Positions 1 through 10,100 of a stretch of 15,012 bases of DNA are shown piece after piece. The stretch is taken from contig JAAMXP010004299.1 of assembly GCA_019693395.1 (NCBI GenBank), forward strand, positions 1 through 15,012, in the 5' to 3' direction. The DNA is from Ettlia oleoabundans. Lineage: Eukaryota > Chlorophyta > Chlorophyceae > Chlamydomonadales. The notes beneath the pieces were generated by a model. That model saw only the letters and a list, made by a program, of their open reading frames with translations, was not told where the DNA came from and did no database searches. Made by a program: the position numbers and the translations under genes. Positions within the stretch are counted from its first letter, which is position 1; every line of letters starts with the position of its first letter.

Positions 1-3000
1 CCGCCGCTCCTCCCCACGGCCCTGCAGTTGCAGACAAACCCCGTGCCAACTCGCCTCGTCACCCCCATCTCTCCAAACCCCCCGGCCCTGGACGTCCATT
101 TCCCACCCACAGCCCTACCGCGTGTCCCCGCCAACCGCAAACCCGGCTGCCCGCTGCTGGGTGGCAGCAACGTGAAGGACCATGGAGCAGCAGGCAATGG
201 GTTTGCCAACGAAGCATCTGCGTTACGGCGAGCAGATGCAGCGTCGGGTGCTAGTGTGCTGTTCTTTCCAGTTGGTGTCTACCGCATCAGCTCCAGCCTC
301 ACCCTCACCAAACCAGTCCTGATGGGTGAGGAAGAGGGAAGAAAGTTGGGGCCTGGGACTGGGGCAACAAAGCTTGCAGCTGACAACACCCATGTGCTGT
401 GTGCGCTGTGTTGCACCACGCTTTGATTACGCTGAGGCATGCTGTGTGTGCTGTGTGCGAACGCTGTGCCGACCCTTTCTCGCCTGTGATTCACCGCAGG
501 CGCCTCCACCCGGTTCTTTGTGGATAGCGGCGTCACGCTGCGCCTGCTGGCGCAACCAAAGCGTGCCCCATTGAGCAACGACCCCATGTTTGCTGGACCC
601 GGTGCGCGCGTGTTTGAAACTCAGCATACGCAGTTTGCCCAGAGTTGTGGGCCTTGCCCTGAGTCTTTTCACTTACGGCATAGGCAACATGTGGGCTCCT
701 TGCTGGACAGGGAAGCATGTGCAGACTGCCAAGTCGACATACAGAAAAAGTCCAAGACAATTGCCCTTGTTGTTCCCATTCATTCCGCGGCAGTGCCATT
801 TTGCCTCACATTTCTGCTCCGTCTCCCCTGTTTGCGTCATTGTGTGTGCAGGCAAGGTGGTGTTTGGGTCGGCGGGGCTGGAGATCTTCCCTCAGTGGTG
901 GATTGGCCCCGACCGGAGCCGTGAGTGCCTGCTCAACTTCTGGCAATGCCCTTTCCACCTCACTTTGTTCAAGCACATGAATCGCTTTACCAGTGCACAC
1001 GTCCCAGGATCCTTGCTTGCTGGCAATCAGTACCTTGATGTTGCTATGCCGCTCTCCTGGGTGTGTCACCCTTTCCAATCCCAACAACCACATCCTGCGG
1101 TGGTGACGTTTTGGTTCTGACTATTATTACTGTTATTTTGCTGCAGAAACGGCCTCTCTGCAGGCAGCCGCGGACAGCTGCGAGCTTCCCTGCACGCTGG
1201 TGCAAACCATAAACCTCAACCTTAATGCCGGGGTCTACCTCAGCCCACGCAACGGCTTTTTCGCCAACTCCAAGGCGTTGCTAGTAGGCAGTGGTGCAGG
1301 TGGGTGGCCGCCATAAGCACGGGCAGTGAGGCTGTGCTGCTCAGACGCGGCGCCAACAGTCCGGCCGGGGGCGGTCTGCCCTGTTGTTGGGCTGCCTACG
1401 CCCGAAGCACCTTGCAGGCAGCAAGCCAGAGTCCTTCAGGTCATGCGTGCTTGCATCCTCCCTTCAGCCCGGCAGGGCCTCAGTTTAGCTAACCTTGTAC
1501 TCATGCTGGCAATGCTGTCCATCTGCTGGTACCATACCATTGCGACAACGGTACCATGCCTTCAGGTGAGGGCGTGTCGCTGCGTCCTGGCAGCTACCTC
1601 CTCCCCATCTCCTTCACCGGCATCATCAACTTTGCCAAGTGGGGGCTGCGCCTGCTGGTGAGTGGCGGCTGCATGTGCGTGTGTGTATGGTCGTGGTTGT
1701 GTGTGTGTGGGGTGGTGGTGGTGGGGAGGGGGTGGTGGGGGGCCATGGTCGGAGGATTTGATTCTTCGTTTAAAAAGGAGTTAGACAAAAAAAAAAAACA
1801 AGTCTCTATTCTTTCTGTTGGCCTTGGTCAATGACATGCAACCACTTGCCACCATCATATCCCGGCCGTGCCCTTTGGCTTGCCACACTAATAAGCTCCA
1901 TGCTCCCAGGCCCCTGCAGCCCGGCGTCAGCAACGTGGATGTGCAGTCTGGAATCGTGACGAACAACGGCGAGGGAATCGTTCTGGCAGCCTCTCCGACG
2001 CAGCCCCTGACCAATGCCACCATCAGCCACGTGTCAGTCACGCAGGTACCTCATGCTGTGTACCGCACTGGCGTTGTTCTGGACGGTACCTCTCTTAGCG
2101 AGCTATGCCGGTTTTTGTTATGAATGCCCCACATCCGCACGTGCACACACGCATGTGCATGCACCACCTTGCAAAGCAACCCAATTCGGCAACGTTATGT
2201 GGTGTACTACACAGCTTGAAATGCATGCCACAAAGGCACGCTGATGAACACACATGTGTGCATTGCACACACCTTGTTGCACCGCAGAACAACCAGTGGA
2301 CGACCGTGGTCTACTCCACAGAGGACACAGCGCTGTTCCGGGACGTCACAGTGCGCATCAACTTCGAGCTCATGGGTGCGTTCGACGCTGCGCTGCTCTG
2401 TGCTGCGCTGCGCTGTGCGCTGCCCTGCCGTGCTTTGCTTGCTGTGGTCCAACACCCAAACAGCTGGCACTGCCCTGGAGGAGGAGTGGTGGTTTTGTGT
2501 ACCTGCTTCGAAGTTTGCTTTGCACAGTGGGCTGAGCAGTGGTGTAGGGGTGGGGCAGCCGGGGCCAGTTTGCGGCTGTCTTTGCCCAGTGGTGGCCAGT
2601 CGGGCAGCTGTTTTATGCTTGGTTGGTTGCTTGGCTGTCTGGTGGTGCAGGCGGATCCAAGCAGCCCAGCCGCCCCTCTGCTGGCGTCGTGTTCAGGGGA
2701 GGTGTGCCAACCCTGCGCAACACACAGATAATCAACCAGGCAAGCAGGGTGCCACGGGGGAACCATAAAGAATGAGCAGGTAGCGAGCAGCAGCTGAGAT
2801 GCCAGGGGGGCGTTGATAGCAAAGGGTGCCACGTAGGACGCCAGCAGGGTGTGCCAAGCATGGCAGGGTGCAGACTCAAGCCCTTGTGACGATGCACAGA
2901 GGAAGGCGGAAAGTTGAACAGCATCCTGCCTAGTTATGTTTACCTGCGGTTTGTTGTGACAAGAGGCGGCCTCTGTCCGCCGCTTGAGAGACATCGCCGG

Positions 3001-5331
3001 CATCCGCAGACTCGCACAATCACCAACATAGCACACTGCCCGACCCCATGCAGGGATCCCTCTCCCGCTGCCCCACTGTTCTATTGCAAACACCACGCTG
3101 TCCTGCCGCCAATCCTACCATCTTTGATTACACTGCCAACATCCCTCCTACGAATATATATTGCCGCCCAAAATGCTGCGCGGTTGCTGCTGCCACAAAT
3201 CTTTCCGCAGGCGATCGATCCCGCCCAGTTCCTGGTGCGCACTCCCTGGGTGGCTGCAACCACCGAGACCTCCAAGCCCGTCTCCAACTTTATCTTCCGT
3301 TCCGACTGCTGGAACGGCGGGTTTGAGGCGCCGGGAGCGTTGGTGGATGGCCGGTTCAGGTGTGTGTGTCTTTGTAGCAAATGTAGGAGTGGATGGGCGT
3401 TTAAATTACGACTGCGGCAAAGTTCTCTCCAGTTGTCGACAGCTGGAGCAGCCTCACATGATTGCCAGCTGTGTTTTTGTTCTTTGTTCTTTGAACAGCG
3501 TGGCACAGCACAGCACAGCACAGCACAGTGGGCTTCTGACAAACACCTGCCTGGCAGGTTGCACTGATGTAGACACCCTGCCCTGCATTTGCTCCTTCCC
3601 GGCACGGTCTGCGTTTTATTTTCGAACGCCACTCCTGCCTCCTTCCCTATCACGGTCTGCCTTGCAGGAATTCTCTCTTCCTCATCTTCACCAGCGGCTC
3701 CATCAAGGGCCGCATCTTTGCATTCGGGGCCGGCAGCACAGGCAACACCCTCAGCATGGGCAACAATGCGGGTGTGCTTCCTCCTGCGTCTAGTGGCACT
3801 GGCCAAGGCTGCATTGTCTCAACAAGTCGGTGGCCCAGCATTACATGCATCCCTGCCGTGCTGCTGCTACAGCTTCGTGTTGGTTAAACCATGCCTCCCT
3901 GTATCCTCTGCAAATCCATGTTTACCATTTCCTTAATCACACACCCCATTCTTAGCCCTTGCACCATTCTCCTTCGCTACTCACGACATGCAGCCGCAGG
4001 GGAGTGGACCCTGAGTGGCACCGCAAACGCTCCAGCCACGTTCAACGGTGGAAAGCCTGCGGTGGAGCAGGTGCCTGCTGCTGCTGCTGCTGCTGCTGCT
4101 ACTGCTGCCGCTGTCTTGCACTTGTGCACTTCACACAAAGTGTTGGCGGGCCACATTGTCGGAAACGAGTTATCGCCACATGAGATGTGCTAATGCTGCG
4201 AGTGGGAACAACCACGGTGGTTGCGCCGATGGTTGACCAGCCTGTCACGATGCCTGACACCTGCGGTGCTGCCTACCATGGTGTGTACTGGAATGCATGT
4301 GTTACCCAGTGCAACTGCGTATGAAGCTCGGCCAATGAAGTCACGTTTGCCAACCTGCTGTGCCTTCTGCTCCCTGCCTGCGTGCCTGCCTTCTCTGCCT
4401 GCTTGTGTGCAGGGTTTATGGGTCAGCATTCGCTCAACCAGCGACTGGGCCCCCAACACGCGCCGCATCTTCTATCTCCACTCCTATTTTGCAGCAGCCA
4501 CCAACCCAGCCACCCGGGTGTGCCGCTGCTGCTCTCGCTGCCGGTCCTTCCACCCATTTTTCTTGCCAGTACCTGATCCGCTGCGGACACCTGTGGTTGT
4601 GGTCAAGCAGCGCCAGTCGATGGGCAAAGCGGGGAGCACAGCAAGTTTACGCGCTTGCCTGCCAGAGTTTTGGGAGGCCTGCATGTTGAATGCCTGAGCA
4701 CCGGCAGGCAACCTAGTGTACAAGGCTCGTGCAACCCCATATCCCCTTTCCTCCTGCCCCCTGGCCCCACCTTCCACCACTCCACCTTTCACTGCCACCG
4801 CCCACAAAACCACCCCGACCGCACCGCCCAACCTTCCGTTCTGCAGATGCTCTGCATCCCCTTTGCTCAGTGGAACCCGGGGGTTGTGTGCGACTCGGTG
4901 CAGCCGACATCCACACAGCCCAGCAGCATGCAGGTCGCAATCACGTGAGTAGTGCCCAGCATGTGCCAACATGCCTTGGCGCTAGCTTAGCGGTGCACAT
5001 GCGGCAGCCTGGGATGAGATGTATGGGTTATCAAGCAGCAGCTTTGCTGCCGGGAGCCCTGATGGTTGTGCCTCACACTGTACAGCGCATTGCTTGCCCG
5101 GTGGCTGGAAAACTGCCAAGCAGCAGCTTATGAGCACTCCAAAGCCCATACACTCCACGCTCAATAATGGAACGGGCCGTACGCATGCTTGAGAGTGAAA
5201 ATTAGCTACTCGTCTTCATGGGATGGAGCCAACCTTGCTTGCCTGCCCTCCCCCGCAGGCTGACCAACAGGAGCAACAGGATCATCCCCGCCGGGTTCTA
5301 CCACCGCTTCGGTGTGCAGGTGGCGCCTTGA
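1..5331 (+). CDS. Pectin-lyase-fold (Pectate_lyase_3-like) beta-helix protein, 5' end missing, 14 exons
   Basis: The protein is probably a secreted or wall-associated right-handed beta-helix protein that binds or cleaves polysaccharide; its substrate is unknown. The conceptual exons are 1-325, 500-601, 852-920, 1147-1299, 1566-1657, 1920-2045, 2288-2375, 2651-2739, 3211-3359, 3668-3771, 4000-4070, 4413-4517, 4847-4944 and 5259-5331. All phases match and give about 547 residues in the window. The frame is open from base 1 with no convincing Met, so the start lies upstream. Family marks are NVKDHGAAGNG (about residue 57) followed by FFPVGVYRI (near 90), the usual opening of Pectate_lyase_3 proteins, and then EIFPQWWIGPDRS plus an Ala-rich helix, where related proteins typically have FPEWFGA. 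The rest is Asn/Val/Ile-rich strand sequence (SNVDVQSGIVTNNGEG) as expected for helix coils. No catalytic residues can be assigned. Exon 2651-2739 needs a GC donor and is the least certain. The C-terminus reads FGVQVAP then TGA; a splice at the GTGCAG|GTGGCG just before it cannot be excluded. The fold is fairly sure, the activity is not. Confidence 0.75.
1658..1919 (+). other. Intron with GT/GGT-rich tract and A12 run
   Basis: This intron of the beta-helix gene holds a GT- and GGT-rich stretch (about 1674-1742) and a run of twelve A (1787-1798). The acceptor at 1918-1919 (CCTGCAG) was preferred over CCCAG at 1908-1909 because only it keeps the frame into PGVSNVDVQSG. Confidence 0.6.
2740..3210 (+). 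other. Long intron of the beta-helix gene starting with GC
   Basis: This is 471 nt between the proposed exon ending NTQIINQ and the exon opening AIDPAQFLV. It starts GCAAGC after CAG and ends in a pyrimidine-rich tract with TTTCCGCAG. If the exon at 2651-2739 is wrong, the intron would instead run from 2376 and the frame would not close. Minus-strand open frames here resemble no family. Confidence 0.45.
3503..3528 (+). repeat. (GCACA)n pentanucleotide repeat in an intron
   Basis: About five tandem copies of GCACA lie in the 308-nt intron 3360-3667 of the beta-helix gene. Nothing else notable is visible in that intron. Confidence 0.85.
4075..4113 (+). repeat. (CTG)n trinucleotide repeat just inside an intron
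   Basis: A pure CTG run occupies about 4075-4100, with degenerate copies to 4113. It begins four bases after the donor GT at 4071-4072, in the 342-nt intron 4071-4412. The rest of that intron and the next two (4518-4846 and 4945-5258) are pyrimidine-rich and show no other feature. Confidence 0.85.
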
Positions 5332-5551
5332 CACACACAGAACGCTGTGCATCTTTGGCCACATTTGCATCACCGCCCGCGATACATGATACAATTGATA
5401 CCCACCAGCCCCCCTATCGCATGCTTCGCAAGCACGCTCTTCTGGCCCTATCTTTGAAGCTCAACTGTATTTCCTCACCTCTTTTTCCCTTCTTTCCCGT
5501 CCAATCTACTTGCTTCTCTACGAGTGCATATCTTCCTCCTCTTTGATTCGT

Positions 5552-5556
5552 TTACA
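5552..5556 (-). terminator. Candidate poly(A) signal TGTAA for the GT61-like gene
   Basis: TTACA on the plus strand reads TGTAA on the minus strand, about 385 nt after the minus-strand TAG at 5941-5943. It is the only copy I noticed between 5400 and 5940 on that strand. Confidence 0.35.
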
Positions 5557-5685
5557 TAAGCTGCTGGCGTGTTTGCCGGCTTCTCTGGGCGCCTGCGAAT
5601 GGCGTTGCTCCCTGCCCCCTGTGCATTGCTGGCGGGCAGGGCAACAAGGAACGGGCAGTCGATATCAATTCGAGTTCAAGTGCTG

Positions 5686-5690
5686 TGTAA
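5686..5690 (+). terminator. Candidate poly(A) signal TGTAA for the beta-helix gene
   Basis: TGTAA is the usual polyadenylation signal of chlorophyte algae such as Chlamydomonas and Volvox. This copy lies about 355 nt after the plus-strand stop codon. A second copy at 5746-5750 is an alternative. A 5-mer occurs often by chance, so confidence is limited. Confidence 0.4.
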
Positions 5691-5940
5691 TGGGTACGTA
5701 ATGCAGTAAAGAACAGTAACATTGCAGCACAGTTCAGAGAGAACTTGTAACAAAGCCCTCGCCAGGGAAGTCTAGGGTTCGGCGGCACATGCTGCCGCGC
5801 CTTTGCTTGCGTGGTAGGCTGACGGCACAACGCTGCCGCAACCAGCTGACGAGCGGCAATGAAAGATTGAGTAGATGTTGGTGTGATGGCAGCATAAGGC
5901 TCGCCACCGAGCTTGGTGGCGGCCTTTAATGGTCCCCCTC

Positions 5941-7070
5941 CTAGCTTCCTGCACCTCTGCCGCTGCGGCTACGAATGTTGCTGCCACCGGTGTGGCTGCT
6001 GCCACGCTCTACCACCTGCCGCAGGGCTCCTTCAGCCTTATCACCGTCCGGCGCAGTAGGCAGCACATCATAGCGACCGTATCGTGCTGCCCACCGCTGC
6101 ATTGCATTATCCACATACGTCATCAGCCGCTGCAGCCCCTGGCCCTGGAACCGAAGGTTGCAGTGTACTAAAGACCCCAGGATTGAATAATGCGAGTCCT
6201 CCAGGCGCTGCCCCCCCTGCACTAGCTCACACTCCGGGCGGTCGCTGCAAGCAGGCAGGCAGAGGAAGGGTGACTGGGTAAGTGGGAACCCATATGGCAG
6301 GCAGCGGCCGCAAAGGAAGTGCGGGCGGGAAATGGAGTGGGAAGTAGCTACAGCGAAGGAGGGGTGGGAAATCAAGCAGGAAGCGATGCCACGAGGGAGG
6401 AAAGGAGGGCATAAGAAACCGAAGCAGGAAGCGGCGGCAGCGGAGCAGGGGGTGAACCCGAGGCATGTGTGCAGTTGCCTTGGTAAGCAAGTCCACTGGG
6501 TAGGGTTGGGAGGAGAAGCCGACAGCAATGAACAGCAGGGCAGCATGCTCACGTTGTGCCCTCATAATCCTGTGGTGTCACTGGCATGTATTGGAAGTCT
6601 AGATACTCCATGTGCCTTCAGTACAGGGGGATGTGCAGTACATGTGTGTGTGCAGTACAGGCGGATGTGCGGTACAGGGAGATGTGCAGGGCAAGCAGCG
6701 CAGGGTGCAGTTTAACGAGGTAGCTGTACAAACAAGCGGCAGGTCACGTGCAGCAACATGACGCATGCAGATGCAGAGGGAGTGGCCGGTGGGGTTGAAC
6801 ATGCACACAAAGAAGGAAGCGGGCAAAGCAGGTAAACACCTACTGTTTGTCCCTCGAATTTTGACTACACCCTCGTAATCACACATGCCATGCATGTCAC
6901 ACTCATCATATACCCCGCCGTTACACCGCCACCCCACTCCCCCCACCCCCCACCCTCCCACACACAGACATATGCACGCACGCACACACAGACACACACA
7001 CGCACGCACGCACGCGGACACACGCACACGCGCACACACGCACACACACACGCGCACGCACGCACGCACA

Positions 7071-7124
<54 letters not shown>

Positions 7125-10100
7125 CCCCGCTTACTGGTAGTAGTTGTCCTCCATCTGCACGCTGCGGTTGATCAGCGTGTTCCAAAAGTTCAACACAATA
7201 GCTGCAAGCGCAACGGATTGTGGGGCATATTGGAGGCAAGGAGTCAGGAAAGTGGAGGGCGGTGATTATGAGGGTTTCAAGATGTGGCACAACGGAGTGT
7301 GGGACAGGCTGGCAATGGAGGCTGCCGGATACAGAGCAGAGGCATGGTGCATACAACAGCGACCAGCACGCAGACAGGAGCCACCTTGGGAACATGTACC
7401 TGTGTCTTGTTATGGCTGGATGCAATTGTTTGTGCAGGTGTGGGTATATCAATGTGGAAACACACGTGTGGGCAACTATGCTGCCACTGACACCACAGCC
7501 AGTACAGCAGAAGCACAGCAGCCAAGGTGCACTGTGAGCAGGCGACAATGGGCCAGCGTGGTGTAGCTGCGACGATCAGAGTGAGTCTCACCGGTTGTCT
7601 GCGGGCGCATGAAAGTGAGCACGGTGGCTAGGCCCCCACAGGGCGTGAGGAGGATGCTGGTATCTGACATCAGCTGGACCTGCAGCCGAGGTTTGGGGGT
7701 TGGGTGCTGGATAGGTAGGTGACGGCAAGGGGCAGGGCACACAGCCCGAAACCACAACCTAACAAGGGCACGATGTCCAGAGAACTTGACTGTTCCCATT
7801 ACTTACCAACAGCCATACCCACTTAAAATTGATGTACACCACAGGTGCATATGACGGCACCTATGCACCCACTATCCACCCAAAAACCCACCCGGAATCA
7901 CCTGATCCCTCATTGTCATGTTTGGCCGCTTGGCAAAGTCATACTTGTCCACCTGGGCAGCGGGGTACCGAGCCGCAATGAGGTCCCGGATCTCCGCGAA
8001 GTTTTCCACCATGCGCCGGCCCTGCGGTGGAGGCAGCAACAAACGACTCTGCCCTACTCAGTGCAAGAGGGTAGTATGGCATTTAGGTCATCCCAGCGGC
8101 AGTGGTGAAGCTGCTATAGAGAAGCGGCAATGGTTTGCTGAATTTATCAGGGTGGTGATCATTAAAGGACGCAGTGCTTGCAAAGCTCAAAAGCTGCTTG
8201 ACAGCGGCATGTAATGGCGGCAGTGGCCGTGTGATGCCTGTCATGCGATTTCTGGGCACCACCTCAGCACGCAAGCAGCATGGTGTACTCGTGGTCCTGC
8301 GACAGTCCTTGCCTGTCCCCAGATGGTCACTGCCAGTGCAACAACCCCTGTCCACCCCGACTTGCCACATCCTGCTTGACTCGCTCTCACCCCTCTCCAT
8401 CCACCCACCTGGCCAACTCATGAACTGGCTGGCCCTGCCCTACCCTGCTACCCTGCCTCAGCCTCCTTGAAGTTCCCACTCCTTTCTGCCAATGCAAGGC
8501 TTGAGCCAAGCGCATGCCACGTGCCTTCTTATTGAGTATTGTGATGACGGGTTTGCTGTGGGGCGCCTCCCTGATGCCCAAGTGCTCTATGACTGCCTGC
8601 CGGTACGGCAGCGAGTCCACATCTGCCTGCTGGCGGCTCAAGGTGCCCGTGCCCGCAAGTACCGTCTGCAGCAGGAAGACGATGGGTAGGACCAGTTGCA
8701 AGCATGTGTTTGCAGGGGTCGCGCGGGGTTGGGTTGGAGTAGTGATATTAGGCAGGCAGCAGATGCAGGAAGAATTGGCAACAAGCATGAATAAGGCATT
8801 AGCGGTCCACCCCAATGCGAACATGAACAAACCGCGAAAACCACAAGTTTGGGACCTCTACAGCCAGCCTGAGCATATATGTGAGCGCCCACAACCTACC
8901 CACTGACTCATACACTCGCTTCCCCCTCTTTCAATCCACCCTTCCCCACAGTCGTGTCTTCATCCACCCATGCAGACAACCTACCCACCCACCTGCCCAC
9001 CCTCTAAAGCAACACCCACCCAACCACGTGCCCACCCACCTTGAAGCACACCAATCCATCACCGTCTCCCCCCAGCACCTTAGCCGCATACTCCCCCACC
9101 CACGCCGCCTCTCCGTCATGGGTCAGCCTCAGCACGCTCTTCTTTGGATTGCTGGGGTTGATCAGCTTGGGCAGCCAGTGGCGCAGCTCCGTGTCGGTTC
9201 CGTTTACGGCAAACGGTATGAGGATTTGTGCTGCTGGGTCATACAGCCCAAACTGGTGCTGCATGTTGAAGATGGGCACCATCACGTCAAACATCACGTG
9301 TCTGCGCGTGGGTCAGGTTAAAGGATGGACGAATGTGTTACCAAAATGACTGAAGGTCAAACGCCATGGGCAAGCAGGCAGCCTGGCTCGCAAGGATTGG
9401 AGAATATTAAAACTACGACCTCTGTGAACACATGCAGGGGTGGAGGGAGCAGCTGAGGGGCGTAAGGGCATGATTGTACGGTGGGAGTGCGGAGACGCTC
9501 AAGGGTTGGAGGGATGGGTCCAGGAAGTCGACCAGCGTACTTATGCGAGCATGTTACCCACCCAAAGTTCCAGAGCAGGGGTGGGGGGAAGGCATGGACA
9601 AGAGCCTGGTCAGAGGGCGCCCAATTGACTCTGGGGCCGGCCTGCGGAAATGGCTGCCGCTTCATGACGGGACGCCAGCTCACGTGGTCGTCTATGCGTG
9701 CATGGCCTGCAGGGTGACAGCAAAAACAGGGCAGCAGGTACGGCAGTGGGGCACTGCCCCGTGGAGGACATGGATTGGATGCACCAAGGCTGCGGGCCGG
9801 GTGATGTTAGCTGTGACAACAGGCAGGAATCAAGCATCACGCTCGTCAGGAAAATCGCAACCACAGGGCAAGCCGCGTCGGGCAAGCGCTTCCAGCCAAC
9901 CGGAACTGGCAGCAAAAGCTAGCGGTGATGCAGGGGGGCACCGGCTGGGCTTCATCTCAACTCATATTAGTTGTGTCCGTTATGCTGCTCCGCTGCCCTT
10001 GTTGTTATATGGGATGCATATGGTGCTTGTTGACATATGTAGATATGCAGCCTTGTAGTGCTGAGTTGTCAATTGATGAGCTGGCACAGGCACGCACCAG

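Larger units (their letters stand above)
5332..5940. other. Convergent intergenic region holding both 3' UTRs
   Basis: This 609-nt stretch lies between the TGA of the plus-strand beta-helix gene and the TAG of the minus-strand glycosyltransferase gene. I see no convincing coding sequence in it. It is best read as 3' UTRs of both genes, with candidate TGTAA poly(A) signals on each strand. Confidence 0.6.
6245..7134 (-). other. Last intron of the GT61-like gene, 890 nt, repeat-bearing
   Basis: This intron separates the exon ending in NYY (donor CCA|GTAAGC) from the final exon (acceptor CTTGCAG). It contains the large CA/GT tract and a 17-nt minisatellite, listed separately. The remainder shows no gene. 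Long open frames across it are low-complexity artefacts of the repeat. Confidence 0.7.

Noticed and set aside
2311..3096. 261-codon minus-strand open frame opposite the beta-helix gene
   Set aside because: It resembles no family and crosses a plus-strand exon that has good splice sites. It is a chance open frame in GC-rich DNA.
3081..3806. 241-codon minus-strand open frame
   Set aside because: It is antisense to two well-supported exons (3211-3359 and 3668-3771) and shows no domain signature.
6865..7548. Long minus-strand open frame rich in Cys-Val repeats, and Thr-His repeat frames on the plus strand
   Set aside because: They are translations of the CA/GT microsatellite. The real coding exon there (7135-7201) uses a different frame.
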